The translations under genes were made by a program, and so were the position numbers. A stretch of 31,019 nucleotides of DNA. Source: an uncultured Collinsella sp. (lineage in GTDB: Bacteria; Actinomycetota; Coriobacteriia; Coriobacteriales; Coriobacteriaceae). The DNA is taken from the NCBI GenBank assembly GCA_900752015.1, contig CAADTZ010000022.1:1-31019 (forward strand), read 5' to 3'. Each line of letters begins with the position of its first letter. The stretch's first letter is position 1. The notes beneath the pieces were generated by a model that had not been told where the DNA came from, ran no database searches, and saw only the letters and a list, made by a program, of their open reading frames with translations. Below are positions 7,840-15,997 of the stretch, in pieces.

Positions 7840-8340
7840 CTATCTGCCATCTACGCGCTTGGCCATCCAAGCATGGGGCTGGCCCTCGTCTTCGTAGTCC
7901 ACCGGGGCAATCTGCGTGTAGCCCGCCTTGGCATAGAGCGGCAGCACGTATTCCTGCGCATGCAGTTTAATAAGCTTAGCGCCGGCATCGCGCACACACG
8001 CATCACTGGCCTCAACGATCGCACTCGCCAGTCCGCGACGACGCATAGCCGGCAGCACGGCGACGCGCCCCATAATGTAGGTCTCCCCCGCCGCAACGCC
8101 TTCGTCCATGTCGCATGCCGGCAACACCGGGGCCTCTGCGTCAGCCACGCGCTCAAGCTCTTCGGGAAACACGCGCGAGCAACCGGCAAGCTCGCCGTCT
8201 ACATAGAGCGTCACATGAATGCAGTTTGGATCCTCGTCGATAGCGTCGAACTCATTCTCGTAGCCCTGCTCGTCCATAAAAACGACGCGGCGCACCAACG
8301 CCGCGTCATCAAAGCATCCCGTCTTAAGTTGGATATCCAT
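7840..8340 (-). CDS. GNAT family N-acetyltransferase
   Basis: This protein of about 166 residues has the GNAT fold. It starts MDIQLKTGCFDDAALVRRVVFMDEQGYENEFD, an ElaA/YjcF-like N-terminus. The acetyl-CoA-binding motif A lies around GRVAVLPAMRRRGLASAIVEA. It should transfer an acetyl group from acetyl-CoA to a small molecule or protein amine; the substrate is unknown. ATG at 8340 is preferred over an upstream in-frame TTG because GAAAGGG lies 5 nt before it. It is 39 nt downstream of the CpsB-like phosphatase and probably co-transcribed with the polysaccharide-control genes. Confidence 0.85.
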   Translation of the reverse strand: MDIQLKTGCFDDAALVRRVVFMDEQGYENEFDAIDEDPNCIHVTLYVDGELAGCSRVFPEELERVADAEAPVLPACDMDEGVAAGETYIMGRVAVLPAMRRRGLASAIVEASDACVRDAGAKLIKLHAQEYVLPLYAKAGYTQIAPVDYEDEGQPHAWMAKRVDGR

Positions 8341-8379
8341 GGCTGCCCTTTCATTCAATGCGAACGTTAGGGACAGATA

Positions 8380-9030
8380 TTAGCGAAAATGAGCTCCGCG
8401 CACGCTAAACTTCGCGCGAGCCTTCGCCAGGCAGTCGTAATGACCCACGTTATGGGCATCGCTCGCGATGAAGCTGTACAGGTTCTGATCGAACAGGCGC
8501 TGTGCCGGCTTTTTCTCGCGACCAAAGCGACCGCCGGCAATAAAGTCCGCCGAAGCCTGCAGCTTGCAGCCCATATCGACCAGGCGCTCCGCCACGCTTA
8601 CATCCTTTTGAACCGCACGATAGCGCTCAGGATGAGCGATAATCACCTGGTAACCACGGCACTGCAAATCGTAAATCGTGTTCTCGTACTCTCTAAACGC
8701 ATACGCATCGGCATGCGTCGAAAGCTCGAGCAGAAACTCGTTGGTCCCATCGAAATGCAAGTGCTCCGCGGCATCGATACCAAGCTCAACGAGCTTTCGA
8801 TGGTTGACCTCGAAGCCCATCTGGAGCGGAAAACCGTCAGCGTTATCACGCAGCAGCTCAAAGGCATCCCACATCTTGTCGTAATCAAAATAGGGATCAC
8901 GGCAGTGAGGAGTGCAAACGATTCTGGTTACACCGGCCCGCTTGGCAGCCTCGAGCATCGCCAAGCTCTCATCGAGATCGGCGGCGCCGTCGTCTACACC
9001 CGGCAAGATATGGCAATGAATGTCACGCAT
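8380..9030 (-). CDS. CpsB/CapC-type PHP-family protein-tyrosine phosphatase
   Basis: This 216-residue metal-dependent phosphatase of the PHP superfamily is the type that dephosphorylates CpsD-like tyrosine kinases. Metal-binding motifs are visible in order: DIHCHILPGVDDGA at residue 3, CTPHCRDPYFD, EVNHRKL, IIAHPERY and SDAHNVGHYD near the end. It is a little shorter than the usual 240-255 residues. It follows the kinase gene by 17 nt, matching the kinase/phosphatase pairing of Gram-positive capsule loci. Cytosolic location and activity on the neighbouring kinase are inferred from family and context. Confidence 0.9.
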   Translation of the reverse strand: MRDIHCHILPGVDDGAADLDESLAMLEAAKRAGVTRIVCTPHCRDPYFDYDKMWDAFELLRDNADGFPLQMGFEVNHRKLVELGIDAAEHLHFDGTNEFLLELSTHADAYAFREYENTIYDLQCRGYQVIIAHPERYRAVQKDVSVAERLVDMGCKLQASADFIAGGRFGREKKPAQRLFDQNLYSFIASDAHNVGHYDCLAKARAKFSVRGAHFR

Positions 9031-9047
9031 AGGTCAGCCTTAATCAA

Positions 9048-9785
9048 CTAAACGTTTGCTCGGTTGGTGAAGATGCCCTTTTTGGAAGTCCCCTGATCGT
9101 CGGAGCCCTTCTTCACCTTCTTACCGTCCTTGGTGTAGTAGGAGTAGTAGTACTCGCTGGTCTCGGTCTCGCAGTAGTTCATAACGGTACCGATGAGCTT
9201 GACCTTCTCGGACTTCTTAAGCTGACCGATGGCGTTGAGCGCCTCCTCGCGCTTGGTGAAATCCTCACGCACGACAAAAAGCGCACCGTCGGTCAGACTT
9301 GCGATCTCGGCAGCATCGATGAAGGTGCCGACCGGGGGAGCATCAAAGATGACGTACTGGAACTTGGCGGACAGTGCCTTTACCAGCTTGGCAAAGCGGT
9401 GAGAGACGATGATGTCGGCAGGATTGGGAATATGCGGCTCGGCATCGAGGAAGTAGAAGTTCTTCTGACCCGTCTCGACAATCGCCTGGTCAATAGAAAC
9501 CTGCTCGGAAAGGACTGCATAGAGTCCGCCGCGGGAGCGGACACCGAGCATATCGGCAAGGGACCTGCGACGCATATCAGCCTCGACCAGCAGGACGCTC
9601 TTGCCGCTGGTGGCGATAGCCTGGGCAAGGTTGATGGAAACCGTAGACTTGCCCTCGTTGGGAATCGAGGACGTAACGGTGATGGTGCGAATGGGGTCGT
9701 CCACGCTCGCAAAGCGGATGTTGGCCAGAAGGGTCTTGGCGGCATTCTGTACAACGAGCTTATCGGTGTTCTTTGCCTTAGCCAT
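9048..9785 (-). CDS. CpsD/CapB-type tyrosine-protein kinase
   Basis: This 245-residue BY-kinase has Walker A SIPNEGKST (residues 40-48), Walker A' VLLVEADMRR (64-73) and Walker B VIFDAP (145-150). The Tyr cluster EYYYSYYTKDG near residue 211 is the expected autophosphorylation site. In this family the kinase is activated by a separate membrane adaptor, here the Wzz-like protein encoded just upstream (2-nt gap), and reversed by the PHP phosphatase downstream. It likely controls export or chain length of a surface polysaccharide. No glycosyltransferase, flippase or polymerase is encoded nearby. Confidence 0.93.
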   Translation of the reverse strand: MAKAKNTDKLVVQNAAKTLLANIRFASVDDPIRTITVTSSIPNEGKSTVSINLAQAIATSGKSVLLVEADMRRRSLADMLGVRSRGGLYAVLSEQVSIDQAIVETGQKNFYFLDAEPHIPNPADIIVSHRFAKLVKALSAKFQYVIFDAPPVGTFIDAAEIASLTDGALFVVREDFTKREEALNAIGQLKKSEKVKLIGTVMNYCETETSEYYYSYYTKDGKKVKKGSDDQGTSKKGIFTNRANV

Positions 9786-9787
9786 GC

Positions 9788-10444
9788 CTATTTACCACCT
9801 TTCATAGCCGGAATTCGGCCAACAACGGGAATGCCCAGGAGCTCTTCTGCCTCTTCGGCACCGCGGATGCGGGTGTTGAGCATGTCTGCCAAAACGACAT
9901 AGGCAACTGCGATAAAGATGCCCGCGAGGAACGCGACAGCAACGTACAGCATACGCTTGGGACCGCTGGGGACTTCGGGAGTCTTAGCCTCGTCGATAAC
10001 GTTGATGCTCTGGGCAGCGCCGACGTTCTGAGCGACCGTACTCACCGAGCTGGCCATGGCCTTTGCGACCTTAGCCGTCTCCTTGGCATCGGTGCCGGTA
10101 ACCGAAAGCGTAATGACACGCGTGGTGGTCTCGGAGGAAACAGACACCTTGTAGTCATCCAGATCGGTGAGGCCCAGTTCATTGGCTGCGCCGCTCTTAA
10201 CGCTATCGCTATCCAGCAGCGTGGCGATATCGTTGGAAAGCATCTGACTCGCCGAGAGATCGTTGTAGCTCATCTGACCGCTATCGTCGGTCTTGGCGAG
10301 AATGTACATGCTCGTCGTCGCGGTATAGGTGTTGTCCATCGCAACGAAGGACACGATGCCCATGGCGATCGCGCAGACCACCGGAAGGGTGATGACCAGC
10401 TTGAGGTGCTTCTTCAGCAGCTGGAACAGTTCGAGAAGGGTCAT
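9788..10444 (-). CDS. Wzz/YveK-type chain-length determinant and kinase adaptor
   Basis: This 218-residue membrane protein has an N-terminal segment (about residues 15-37, LKLVITLPVVCAIAMGIVSF) and a second at about 165-187 (LYVAVAFLAGIFIAVAYVVL). Between them is an extracytoplasmic domain with the proline-containing stretch KTPEVPSGPKR just before the second helix. This is the CpsC/YveK form without a fused kinase, partner of the CpsD-like kinase 2 nt downstream. The cytoplasmic C-terminus (RIRGAEEAEELLGIPVVGRIP) is the usual kinase-contact region. It is probably the first gene of the four-gene operon. Confidence 0.92.
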   Translation of the reverse strand: MTLLELFQLLKKHLKLVITLPVVCAIAMGIVSFVAMDNTYTATTSMYILAKTDDSGQMSYNDLSASQMLSNDIATLLDSDSVKSGAANELGLTDLDDYKVSVSSETTTRVITLSVTGTDAKETAKVAKAMASSVSTVAQNVGAAQSINVIDEAKTPEVPSGPKRMLYVAVAFLAGIFIAVAYVVLADMLNTRIRGAEEAEELLGIPVVGRIPAMKGGK

Positions 10445-10585
10445 GCAGCTTGCCTTTCATTTCCCCAGTTCGGATTGACAAAACTGTCCGTATGTTATCG
10501 CATCTTTTTACCGAGACCAAACTCTATACATAAGAAACAGGCTCTCCTGTAAAAATGTCGGAAGCAATCGTAAAATTGCACAACA

Positions 10586-10614
10586 ACGCCGCACCCGAAA
10601 GTCAAATGCGGCGT
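10586..10614 (-). terminator. Terminator-like hairpin downstream of the PhoR-like kinase
   Basis: The minus strand reads ACGCCGCA, 13-nt loop, TGCGGCGT, then TGTTGTG. It is an 8-bp stem with a weak T-rich tail, 26 nt after the kinase stop. It separates the phosphate-control genes from the polysaccharide-control operon. Confidence 0.55.
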
Positions 10615-10639
10615 CTACATCAATATCTATGTTGTATCG

Positions 10640-12064
10640 CTATGCGAATGGCTCGTCCTGCTGTATGGGAAACGTCACCGTAATGGTGGTTCCCACGCCC
10701 AACTCGCTCGACAGATCGAGCGTGGCGTGATGATACAGGGCCGAATGCTTGACAATGGCAAGCCCCAGGCCGGTTCCGCCGCGCGCCTTGGACCTACTCT
10801 TGTCCACGCGATAGAACCGCTCAAATACCTTGCCCTGTTCTTCAGGCGCGATACCGATTCCCGTGTCGGCGACCGCGAGGAACGGATGGCCTTCGTCGTT
10901 GGTGCCGCACTGCAGCGTAACCGTACCGCCGGGTCGATTGTAGCGGATGGCGTTGCTTGCCAGATTATAGATGAGCTCGTCAATCAAGCGCGACACGCCT
11001 TCGATGACCACAGGCTTGGTCTCATGACTTATCGTCACATTCGCCTGACGGGCGACCTGTTCAAGACGCTGCTCAACCGCGTAGATGGCACGCGAGAGCT
11101 CAATAGGCTCCGTGGACCCAATGGGCACCGCCTCGCCCTCAGTTGCACGCTCGGCCTCGTCCAAGTTAGACAGCGTAAGGATATCGTTGACAAGCGCTGC
11201 CAAGCGGCCCGCCTCACGATAGATGCGACCGCCAAAGTTGCGCAGGTCGTCCTCGCCCTCGACCATGCCGTTTGCGATGAGCTCGGCATAGCCCGAAATC
11301 GCCGTAAGCGGCGTCTTGAGCTCATGAGTGATATTCGCCGTGAACTCGCGGCGCATACGGTCGTTGTCCGCTAGCACCGCCATTTGGCGCTTGAGCTCCT
11401 GGCGCTGCGACTCGATACGCTCAAGCATGGGGACCATCTCGGCATAGGCGTGCTCATAGCTACGGCGTGGGTGGTCTAAATCCACCTCTTGCAACGGCGC
11501 GATGATGGCACGGGACTCGCGGCGCGCCATAAAAAACGAGAGGACCGCACCCGCTGCTGCGATAAGTAGCATCGGCGCCACCATCGACAGCAAAATCGCC
11601 GCAACGCCAGGCTGGGCCTGCGCCAAGCGGACAACCTGGCCGTTATCAAGGGCGACGGCGCGATACAGCATAATCTCGTCGAGCGTAGAGCTTGCGCGCT
11701 CCGCGGAACCCAAACCACTCTCAAAGGCCTCGATGACCTCGGGGCGATCGCCATGGTTGGGCAGTGTGGAAGGCGACGCCTCGTTGTCGTAGGCAACCGA
11801 TCCATCCTTGTTAATCAGCGTGATGCGCAAGTCCTCGCGATCGAGGCTACACAAGAACGGGATGGGCTCCTGCTGCTCGTCGAGGGCGGCAGCAATGAGC
11901 TCGGTTTCCTGCGCCAGATTGGCACTCGTGGCATCCGCCAAGGTGTTTTGCACAAAGAACGCACCCAGCACCGTAAACGCCACGATAACCGCCATGGCGC
12001 AGACAAAGATCGTCACAAAAACGCGGTGCGACAGCGTATGTTTTCCCTGGGGGGCGAAGACCAC
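10640..12064 (-). CDS. phoR: PhoR-like sensor histidine kinase
   Basis: This 474-residue membrane sensor has transmembrane segments at about 14-38 and 154-180 flanking an extracytoplasmic domain. The DHp motif FTANITHELKTPLTAISGY carries the phospho-acceptor His247. The ATPase domain follows: N box NLASNAIRYNRPG, G1 VADTGIGIAPEEQG, G2 RGGTGLGLAIVKH. The start is GTG at 12064, supported by GGAGGAG (12071-12077). The ribosome site overlaps the end of the response-regulator gene, so the pair is coupled. The phosphate role is inferred from adjacent pstB and the PhoB-like partner; kinase class is certain, the signal is not. Confidence 0.9.
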   Translation of the reverse strand: MVFAPQGKHTLSHRVFVTIFVCAMAVIVAFTVLGAFFVQNTLADATSANLAQETELIAAALDEQQEPIPFLCSLDREDLRITLINKDGSVAYDNEASPSTLPNHGDRPEVIEAFESGLGSAERASSTLDEIMLYRAVALDNGQVVRLAQAQPGVAAILLSMVAPMLLIAAAGAVLSFFMARRESRAIIAPLQEVDLDHPRRSYEHAYAEMVPMLERIESQRQELKRQMAVLADNDRMRREFTANITHELKTPLTAISGYAELIANGMVEGEDDLRNFGGRIYREAGRLAALVNDILTLSNLDEAERATEGEAVPIGSTEPIELSRAIYAVEQRLEQVARQANVTISHETKPVVIEGVSRLIDELIYNLASNAIRYNRPGGTVTLQCGTNDEGHPFLAVADTGIGIAPEEQGKVFERFYRVDKSRSKARGGTGLGLAIVKHSALYHHATLDLSSELGVGTTITVTFPIQQDEPFA

Positions 12065-12067
12065 GGG

Positions 12068-12796
12068 TTACTCCTCCGATGCGGTGGCCGCGGTGTCGTC
12101 ACCTTCGGCACCATCACCGGCAGAAGGCTCGGCCAAGCGGTAGCCCACGCCGCGCACGGTCTCGATGGCGCCGGCATGCTCGCCCAGTTTTTGGCGAAGC
12201 GTCTGCACGTGTACGTCAACGGTGCGCGAACCGCCGTCGAAGTCCCAGCCCCATACGCTCTGCAGCAACGACTCGCGGGTAAAAACCACGCCGGGCTTGC
12301 GCATGAGGTACTCGAGCAAGTCGAACTCGCGCAGAGTGAGCTTAAGCGGCTCGCCGGCAACGGTCACCTCGCGATGGCTGGGCGAGAGCACGATGTCGCC
12401 CACGCTGAGCACATCGCTCGCCTGCTTGACCATGCCGCCGCGACGCAGCAGTGCGCGGCAGCGGCTCGCAAGCTCCATGAGCGAAAACGGCTTAGTCAGG
12501 TAATCGTCGGCACCGCCATCGAGCGCCATCACCTTGTCGAGCTCGGTATCCTTGGCGGTAAGCATCATGATGGGCACCGTCGCCGTCAGGCGATCGGCAC
12601 GCAGGCGACGCATAATCGCCAAGCCATCGGTATCGGGCAGCATGATATCGAGCAGCACAGCATCGGGTACCCGTCGCGCCACGGCGGCCTTAAACTCGCC
12701 GTCGCACGAAAAGCCCTCGGCCTCGATCCCCTGCTTGCGCAGTGCATAGACCGTCAAATCCCTAATGTTGTCATCGTCCTCGACGTAATAGATCAT
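12068..12796 (-). CDS. phoB: PhoB-like OmpR-family response regulator
   Basis: This 242-residue regulator has a receiver domain with acidic pocket EDDD at 6-9, phospho-acceptor Asp50 (LLDIMLPDTDG) and Lys102 (TKPF). An OmpR/PhoB winged-helix follows, with REFDLLEYLMRKPGVVFTRE and SRTVDVHVQTLRQKLG. The ATG at 12796 is chosen over one at 12820 because AAAGGGG lies 6 nt before it. It is the cognate partner of the kinase whose GTG lies 3 nt beyond its stop. The target is probably the phosphate regulon, as pstB is encoded 64 nt upstream. Confidence 0.9.
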   Translation of the reverse strand: MIYYVEDDDNIRDLTVYALRKQGIEAEGFSCDGEFKAAVARRVPDAVLLDIMLPDTDGLAIMRRLRADRLTATVPIMMLTAKDTELDKVMALDGGADDYLTKPFSLMELASRCRALLRRGGMVKQASDVLSVGDIVLSPSHREVTVAGEPLKLTLREFDLLEYLMRKPGVVFTRESLLQSVWGWDFDGGSRTVDVHVQTLRQKLGEHAGAIETVRGVGYRLAEPSAGDGAEGDDTAATASEE

Positions 12797-12860
12797 GTTG
12801 AACCCCTTTGCGGCCGGCATGACCGCATCTTAACCCTAAAGGTACCTTTACTAGATGGTA

Positions 12861-13736
12861 TCAGCCAAAACGTCCCGTCAAATAATCCGCCGTGCGCGGA
12901 TCGGTCGGATTCTTGAAGAGTTGCGCGGTGGGCGCGTGTTCCACCAACTCACCCAGCAAGAAAAACGCGACCGAGTCGGAGATACGCGCCGCCTGCTGCA
13001 TATTGTGCGTAACGACCACGAGCGTACAGGTCTCTTTGAGCTCGCAGGCCAGCTGCTCCACCACCAGCGTCGACACAGGGTCGAGTGCCGAGGTCGGCTC
13101 GTCCATCAGCAGAATGTCGGGCTGCACGGCAAGTGCGCGGGCGATGCACAGGCGCTGCTGCTGTCCACCCGAAAGACCCAGGCCCGACTCGTTGAGCTTG
13201 TCCTTGACCTCATCCCATAGCGCAGCGCGACGAAGGGAGTCCTCGACCAGCTCATCGAGCACGGCGCGATCGCGCACACCCATACCGCGCGGACCGTAGG
13301 CGACGTTGTCATAGATGCTCATGGGAAACGGGTTGGGGCGCTGGAACACCATGCCCACGCGCTGGCGCAAACGGCAGATGTCGTAATCGCCCAGGATATC
13401 TTGACCATCGAGCGCAATCTTGCCCTCGATGCGGCAATCCTTGATGCTATCGTTCATGCGGTTAAAGCAGCGCAGCAACGTGGACTTTCCGCAGCCCGAA
13501 GGCCCGATAAACGAGGTGATCTGCTTGTCGCGGATCTTGATATTCACGTCCTTGAGCGCATGATGGTCGCCATAGAACAGGTCGAGGCCCTCGACGTCGA
13601 TGCGCGTCGGCGAGGCGGCAAGATCCTCTGCCGTGGGGCGAGTCGCATCCCCAACCTCGCGCTCGTGCGCGGCCTCAGCCTGCGCCTCCATGAGCTCCTC
13701 AAGCTCTGTAGGCTCCATCGCCGCAGCAGCCGTCAT
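12861..13736 (-). CDS. pstB: Phosphate ABC transporter ATP-binding protein PstB
   Basis: This is a 291-residue ABC ATPase that powers high-affinity phosphate import with the PstC/PstA permease and PstS binding protein. It has Walker A GPSGCGKST (78-86), Q-loop VFQRPNPFPMSIYDNVAYG (PstB-specific), signature LSGGQQQR, Walker B ILLMDEPTSALDP and switch VVTHNMQQA. An acidic, Glu/Ala-rich N-terminal extension of about 43 residues precedes the usual start of the fold. ATG at 13736 is preferred because GGAGG lies 8 nt upstream; an ATG at 13751 is in frame. pstS, pstC, pstA and phoU are not next to it. Upstream is the VanS-like kinase gene. Confidence 0.95.
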   Translation of the reverse strand: MTAAAAMEPTELEELMEAQAEAAHEREVGDATRPTAEDLAASPTRIDVEGLDLFYGDHHALKDVNIKIRDKQITSFIGPSGCGKSTLLRCFNRMNDSIKDCRIEGKIALDGQDILGDYDICRLRQRVGMVFQRPNPFPMSIYDNVAYGPRGMGVRDRAVLDELVEDSLRRAALWDEVKDKLNESGLGLSGGQQQRLCIARALAVQPDILLMDEPTSALDPVSTLVVEQLACELKETCTLVVVTHNMQQAARISDSVAFFLLGELVEHAPTAQLFKNPTDPRTADYLTGRFG

Positions 13737-13750
13737 ACCGCATACCTCCA

Positions 13751-13778
13751 TATCGATATCAATTCAGCAGTATCGATA
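13751..13778. promoter_or_regulatory. Paired TATCGATA palindromes upstream of pstB
   Basis: Two perfect copies of TATCGATA start 20 bp apart (13751-13758 and 13771-13778), about two helical turns. They lie immediately upstream of the pstB ribosome binding site. A TTGACA hexamer (minus strand, 13813-13818) lies further upstream. The arrangement suggests a dimer-binding operator; it is not a recognisable Pho box. Confidence 0.4.
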
Positions 13779-13839
13779 GTAGGAATCGTGGCTCATACGC
13801 ACGTGAGCACATTGTCAAGTGTTTGTAAGGGCACGCTGG

Positions 13840-15078
13840 CTATGCGGCGGGCAGCTCGATGGTGAATATCGTGTGTTCGGGCGTCGATTCACATGCAACG
13901 GTACCGCCGTGTGCCGTGATGATCTCCTTGGCAATAGCAAGGCCCAGACCGGCACCACCGCGATTGGTCGCACGCGCCGCATCCAGGCGATAGAACTTCT
14001 CAAAGATCACCTTGAGCTTAGCCGCAGGGATGGGATCGCCCTGATTAATAAAGCGCACGCGCACGCCGCCGTCGTCTTGGCGCCTGGCCTCAATCGTGAT
14101 AGTCGAGCCCTCATAGCTATAGGCGACGGCGTTTTTCATGATGTTGTTGAACACGCGGGCCATCTTGTCGCCATCCACGAGCACCGTCAGGTCCTCGCGA
14201 ATATCAACTTGGGCTTCCTTATGCTGCTCGTTGAGGATAGGATAGAACTCGTCAGCCACCTGAGCCAGCAGCAACCCCAGATCAACATAGCCGCGCGTGA
14301 GCACGATATCGTGGAAGTCAAAGCGCGTGATATCGAAGAACTCTTCGATGAGCGCATCGAGCCGGTGCGCCTTGTCGAGAGCCACGCCCGTAAAGTGCGC
14401 ACGTTGCTCAACCGGCAGCTCGGGAGCCTCTTGCAGCAGCGAAAGATAGCCCACCACACTGGCAAGCGGGGTGCGTAGGTCATGTGCCAAGTACGTGACC
14501 AGATCGTCCTTGCGATGAGATTCGTCACGCAAGGCCTGTTGCACCTTGCGCTCACGGTCACGCACGCGGTTAAGGGCGCCCTCGACCTCCAAGAAGTCGC
14601 CGTCGATGTTGTCCCAGGTGTCGGGGTGATCGATCAGGCGATCTTGAATACGAGCAGCCAGCACACAATCGGCATGCTGCTCGCCCTGCTCGTAGCCCTG
14701 GTAGTACAGGGCGCGGCCGCACAAGAACAGCACGCACGCGGCAAGCGCCAGCACAAAGCCAAGCATGTTGAATACAAAGCCGGCATCGAACAACACCGGC
14801 CCTTCGATGCCGCCGAGCGCCATGGCGCCAATCGCCAACGTCATGGCCCACGCGGCGCCGCCAATCACCACGCAGCGGCACACGATCTCAAATCGATCGA
14901 TCAGCAAAAAGCCGACAAGCAGCACCGCCAAGATTCCGACGATGTTGTCGATGCCAATCAGCAGCAGGCTCAGCAAAAAGAGCAGCACCGTTGCAAGCGC
15001 GCGGTTGTCGACGACCGACCTCACGTATTCAAAGAGCCGATCGGGCACCTCGAACGCTTGCCTATCGTCTTTTGTCAT
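13840..15078 (-). CDS. VanS-like sensor histidine kinase
   Basis: This 412-residue kinase has four closely spaced membrane segments (about residues 27-43, 45-60, 68-88 and 100-125) and almost no extracytoplasmic domain. A short linker is followed by DLVTYLAHDLRTPLASVVGYLSLL (His199), a motif very like VanS. The ATPase lobe has FNNIMKNAVAYS, NQGDPIP and GGAGLGLAIAKEI. ATG at 15078 is chosen because GAGGAT lies 6 nt upstream; longer reading would overlap the regulator gene. It follows the VanR-like regulator by 26 nt. The pair is divergent from a D,D-carboxypeptidase gene, suggesting control of cell-wall synthesis. Vancomycin resistance is not implied: no vanH, vanA or vanX is present. Confidence 0.88.
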   Translation of the reverse strand: MTKDDRQAFEVPDRLFEYVRSVVDNRALATVLLFLLSLLLIGIDNIVGILAVLLVGFLLIDRFEIVCRCVVIGGAAWAMTLAIGAMALGGIEGPVLFDAGFVFNMLGFVLALAACVLFLCGRALYYQGYEQGEQHADCVLAARIQDRLIDHPDTWDNIDGDFLEVEGALNRVRDRERKVQQALRDESHRKDDLVTYLAHDLRTPLASVVGYLSLLQEAPELPVEQRAHFTGVALDKAHRLDALIEEFFDITRFDFHDIVLTRGYVDLGLLLAQVADEFYPILNEQHKEAQVDIREDLTVLVDGDKMARVFNNIMKNAVAYSYEGSTITIEARRQDDGGVRVRFINQGDPIPAAKLKVIFEKFYRLDAARATNRGGAGLGLAIAKEIITAHGGTVACESTPEHTIFTIELPAA

Positions 15079-15104
15079 ATCAAGATCCTCACAAGCGAAA
15101 AGCG

Positions 15105-15800
15105 TTATTCGATGATGTAGCCGACGCCCCAGACGTTTTTGATAAAGCGTGGCTTTTGTGCGTCGTCGCCGATCTTTTCGCGCAAGTGGCGAATATGCAC
15201 CATCACCGTATTGTTGGAGCCGGGCATAAAGTCCTCGTTCCACACCGCGCGGAACAGGTCCTCTACGGCCACCACGCTGCCGCGATGCTCGACCAGATAC
15301 AGCAAGATTGAATACTCGGTGGGCGTGAGGCGAACCGGTGAACCGTCCACTGTCACGGAACGAGCATCGCGGTTGATCTCCAAGCCGTCGAGCTGAATGG
15401 TCGGCGACTCGGCCGCCTGTGCACGGCTACCGTAGCTGGTGTAGCGGCGAAGCTGAGCGTGCACACGCGCGATGAGCTCCAGCGGGCGAAACGGCTTAAC
15501 CACGTAATCGTCCGCACCAAGCGAAAGGCCCCCGATCTTGTCTTGCTGGGCATCGCGCGCCGTCAGCATGATCACAGGATAGGTATGGCTGGAACGGATC
15601 GTACGCAGCAGCTCAAATCCATCGATATCGGGCAGCATGACATCCAGCAGCGCCAGATCGAACTCCTGCTCCAAGATTGCCTTGGCAGCATCGGCCCCGC
15701 TATAGGCAATCTGGACATCAAAGCCCTCTTTTGTAAGGTAGATACCAACCAAGTCGGCGATGGCCTTCTCGTCATCAACTACCAGTATGCGCTCGTTCAT
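15105..15800 (-). CDS. VanR-like OmpR-family response regulator
   Basis: This is a 231-residue response regulator with a receiver domain (VVDDEKAIADLV, Asp53 in LLDVMLPDIDG, Lys102 in VKPFRPLELIARV) and a C-terminal winged helix (LTPTEYSILLYLVEHRGSVV, NTVMVHIRHLREKIG). HTYPVIMLTARD and the KPFRPLELIARVHAQLRRY stretch are close to VanR. The start has AGGAG 7 nt before the ATG. It is first in a two-gene operon with the VanS-like kinase. The divergent gene on the other side of the roughly 197-bp intergenic region is a DacA-like carboxypeptidase, a likely target. Confidence 0.9.
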   Translation of the reverse strand: MNERILVVDDEKAIADLVGIYLTKEGFDVQIAYSGADAAKAILEQEFDLALLDVMLPDIDGFELLRTIRSSHTYPVIMLTARDAQQDKIGGLSLGADDYVVKPFRPLELIARVHAQLRRYTSYGSRAQAAESPTIQLDGLEINRDARSVTVDGSPVRLTPTEYSILLYLVEHRGSVVAVEDLFRAVWNEDFMPGSNNTVMVHIRHLREKIGDDAQKPRFIKNVWGVGYIIE

Positions 15801-15952
15801 GCGTGCTCCTCTCGCGCTCCATTATGCCCGAGGCGACGCACGCCACACACAACAAGCGTGGGTGATTAAGTCGGCCTTAAGCACCCTTGTGCCCGTTCGG
15901 GTGCGGATGTGGGCCACGCACGCACGCGATGATCGCCGACGCCGGCAAACGA

Positions 15953-15958
15953 TATACT
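15953..15958 (+). promoter_or_regulatory. -10 element of the carboxypeptidase promoter
   Basis: TATACT (5 of 6 to consensus) lies 39 nt before the chosen GTG start. No good -35 is visible at 17 nt, as expected for a promoter needing an activator. A start site near 15965 would exclude the upstream TTG and ATG starts. Confidence 0.5.
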
Positions 15959-15997
15959 CTAGTTCCAGAAGAGACCATCCCGTCGAAAGCGAAATCC

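Noticed and set aside
13840..15800. Vancomycin resistance locus
   Set aside because: Only VanR/VanS-like regulators are present; no vanH, ligase or vanX genes, so resistance is not supported.
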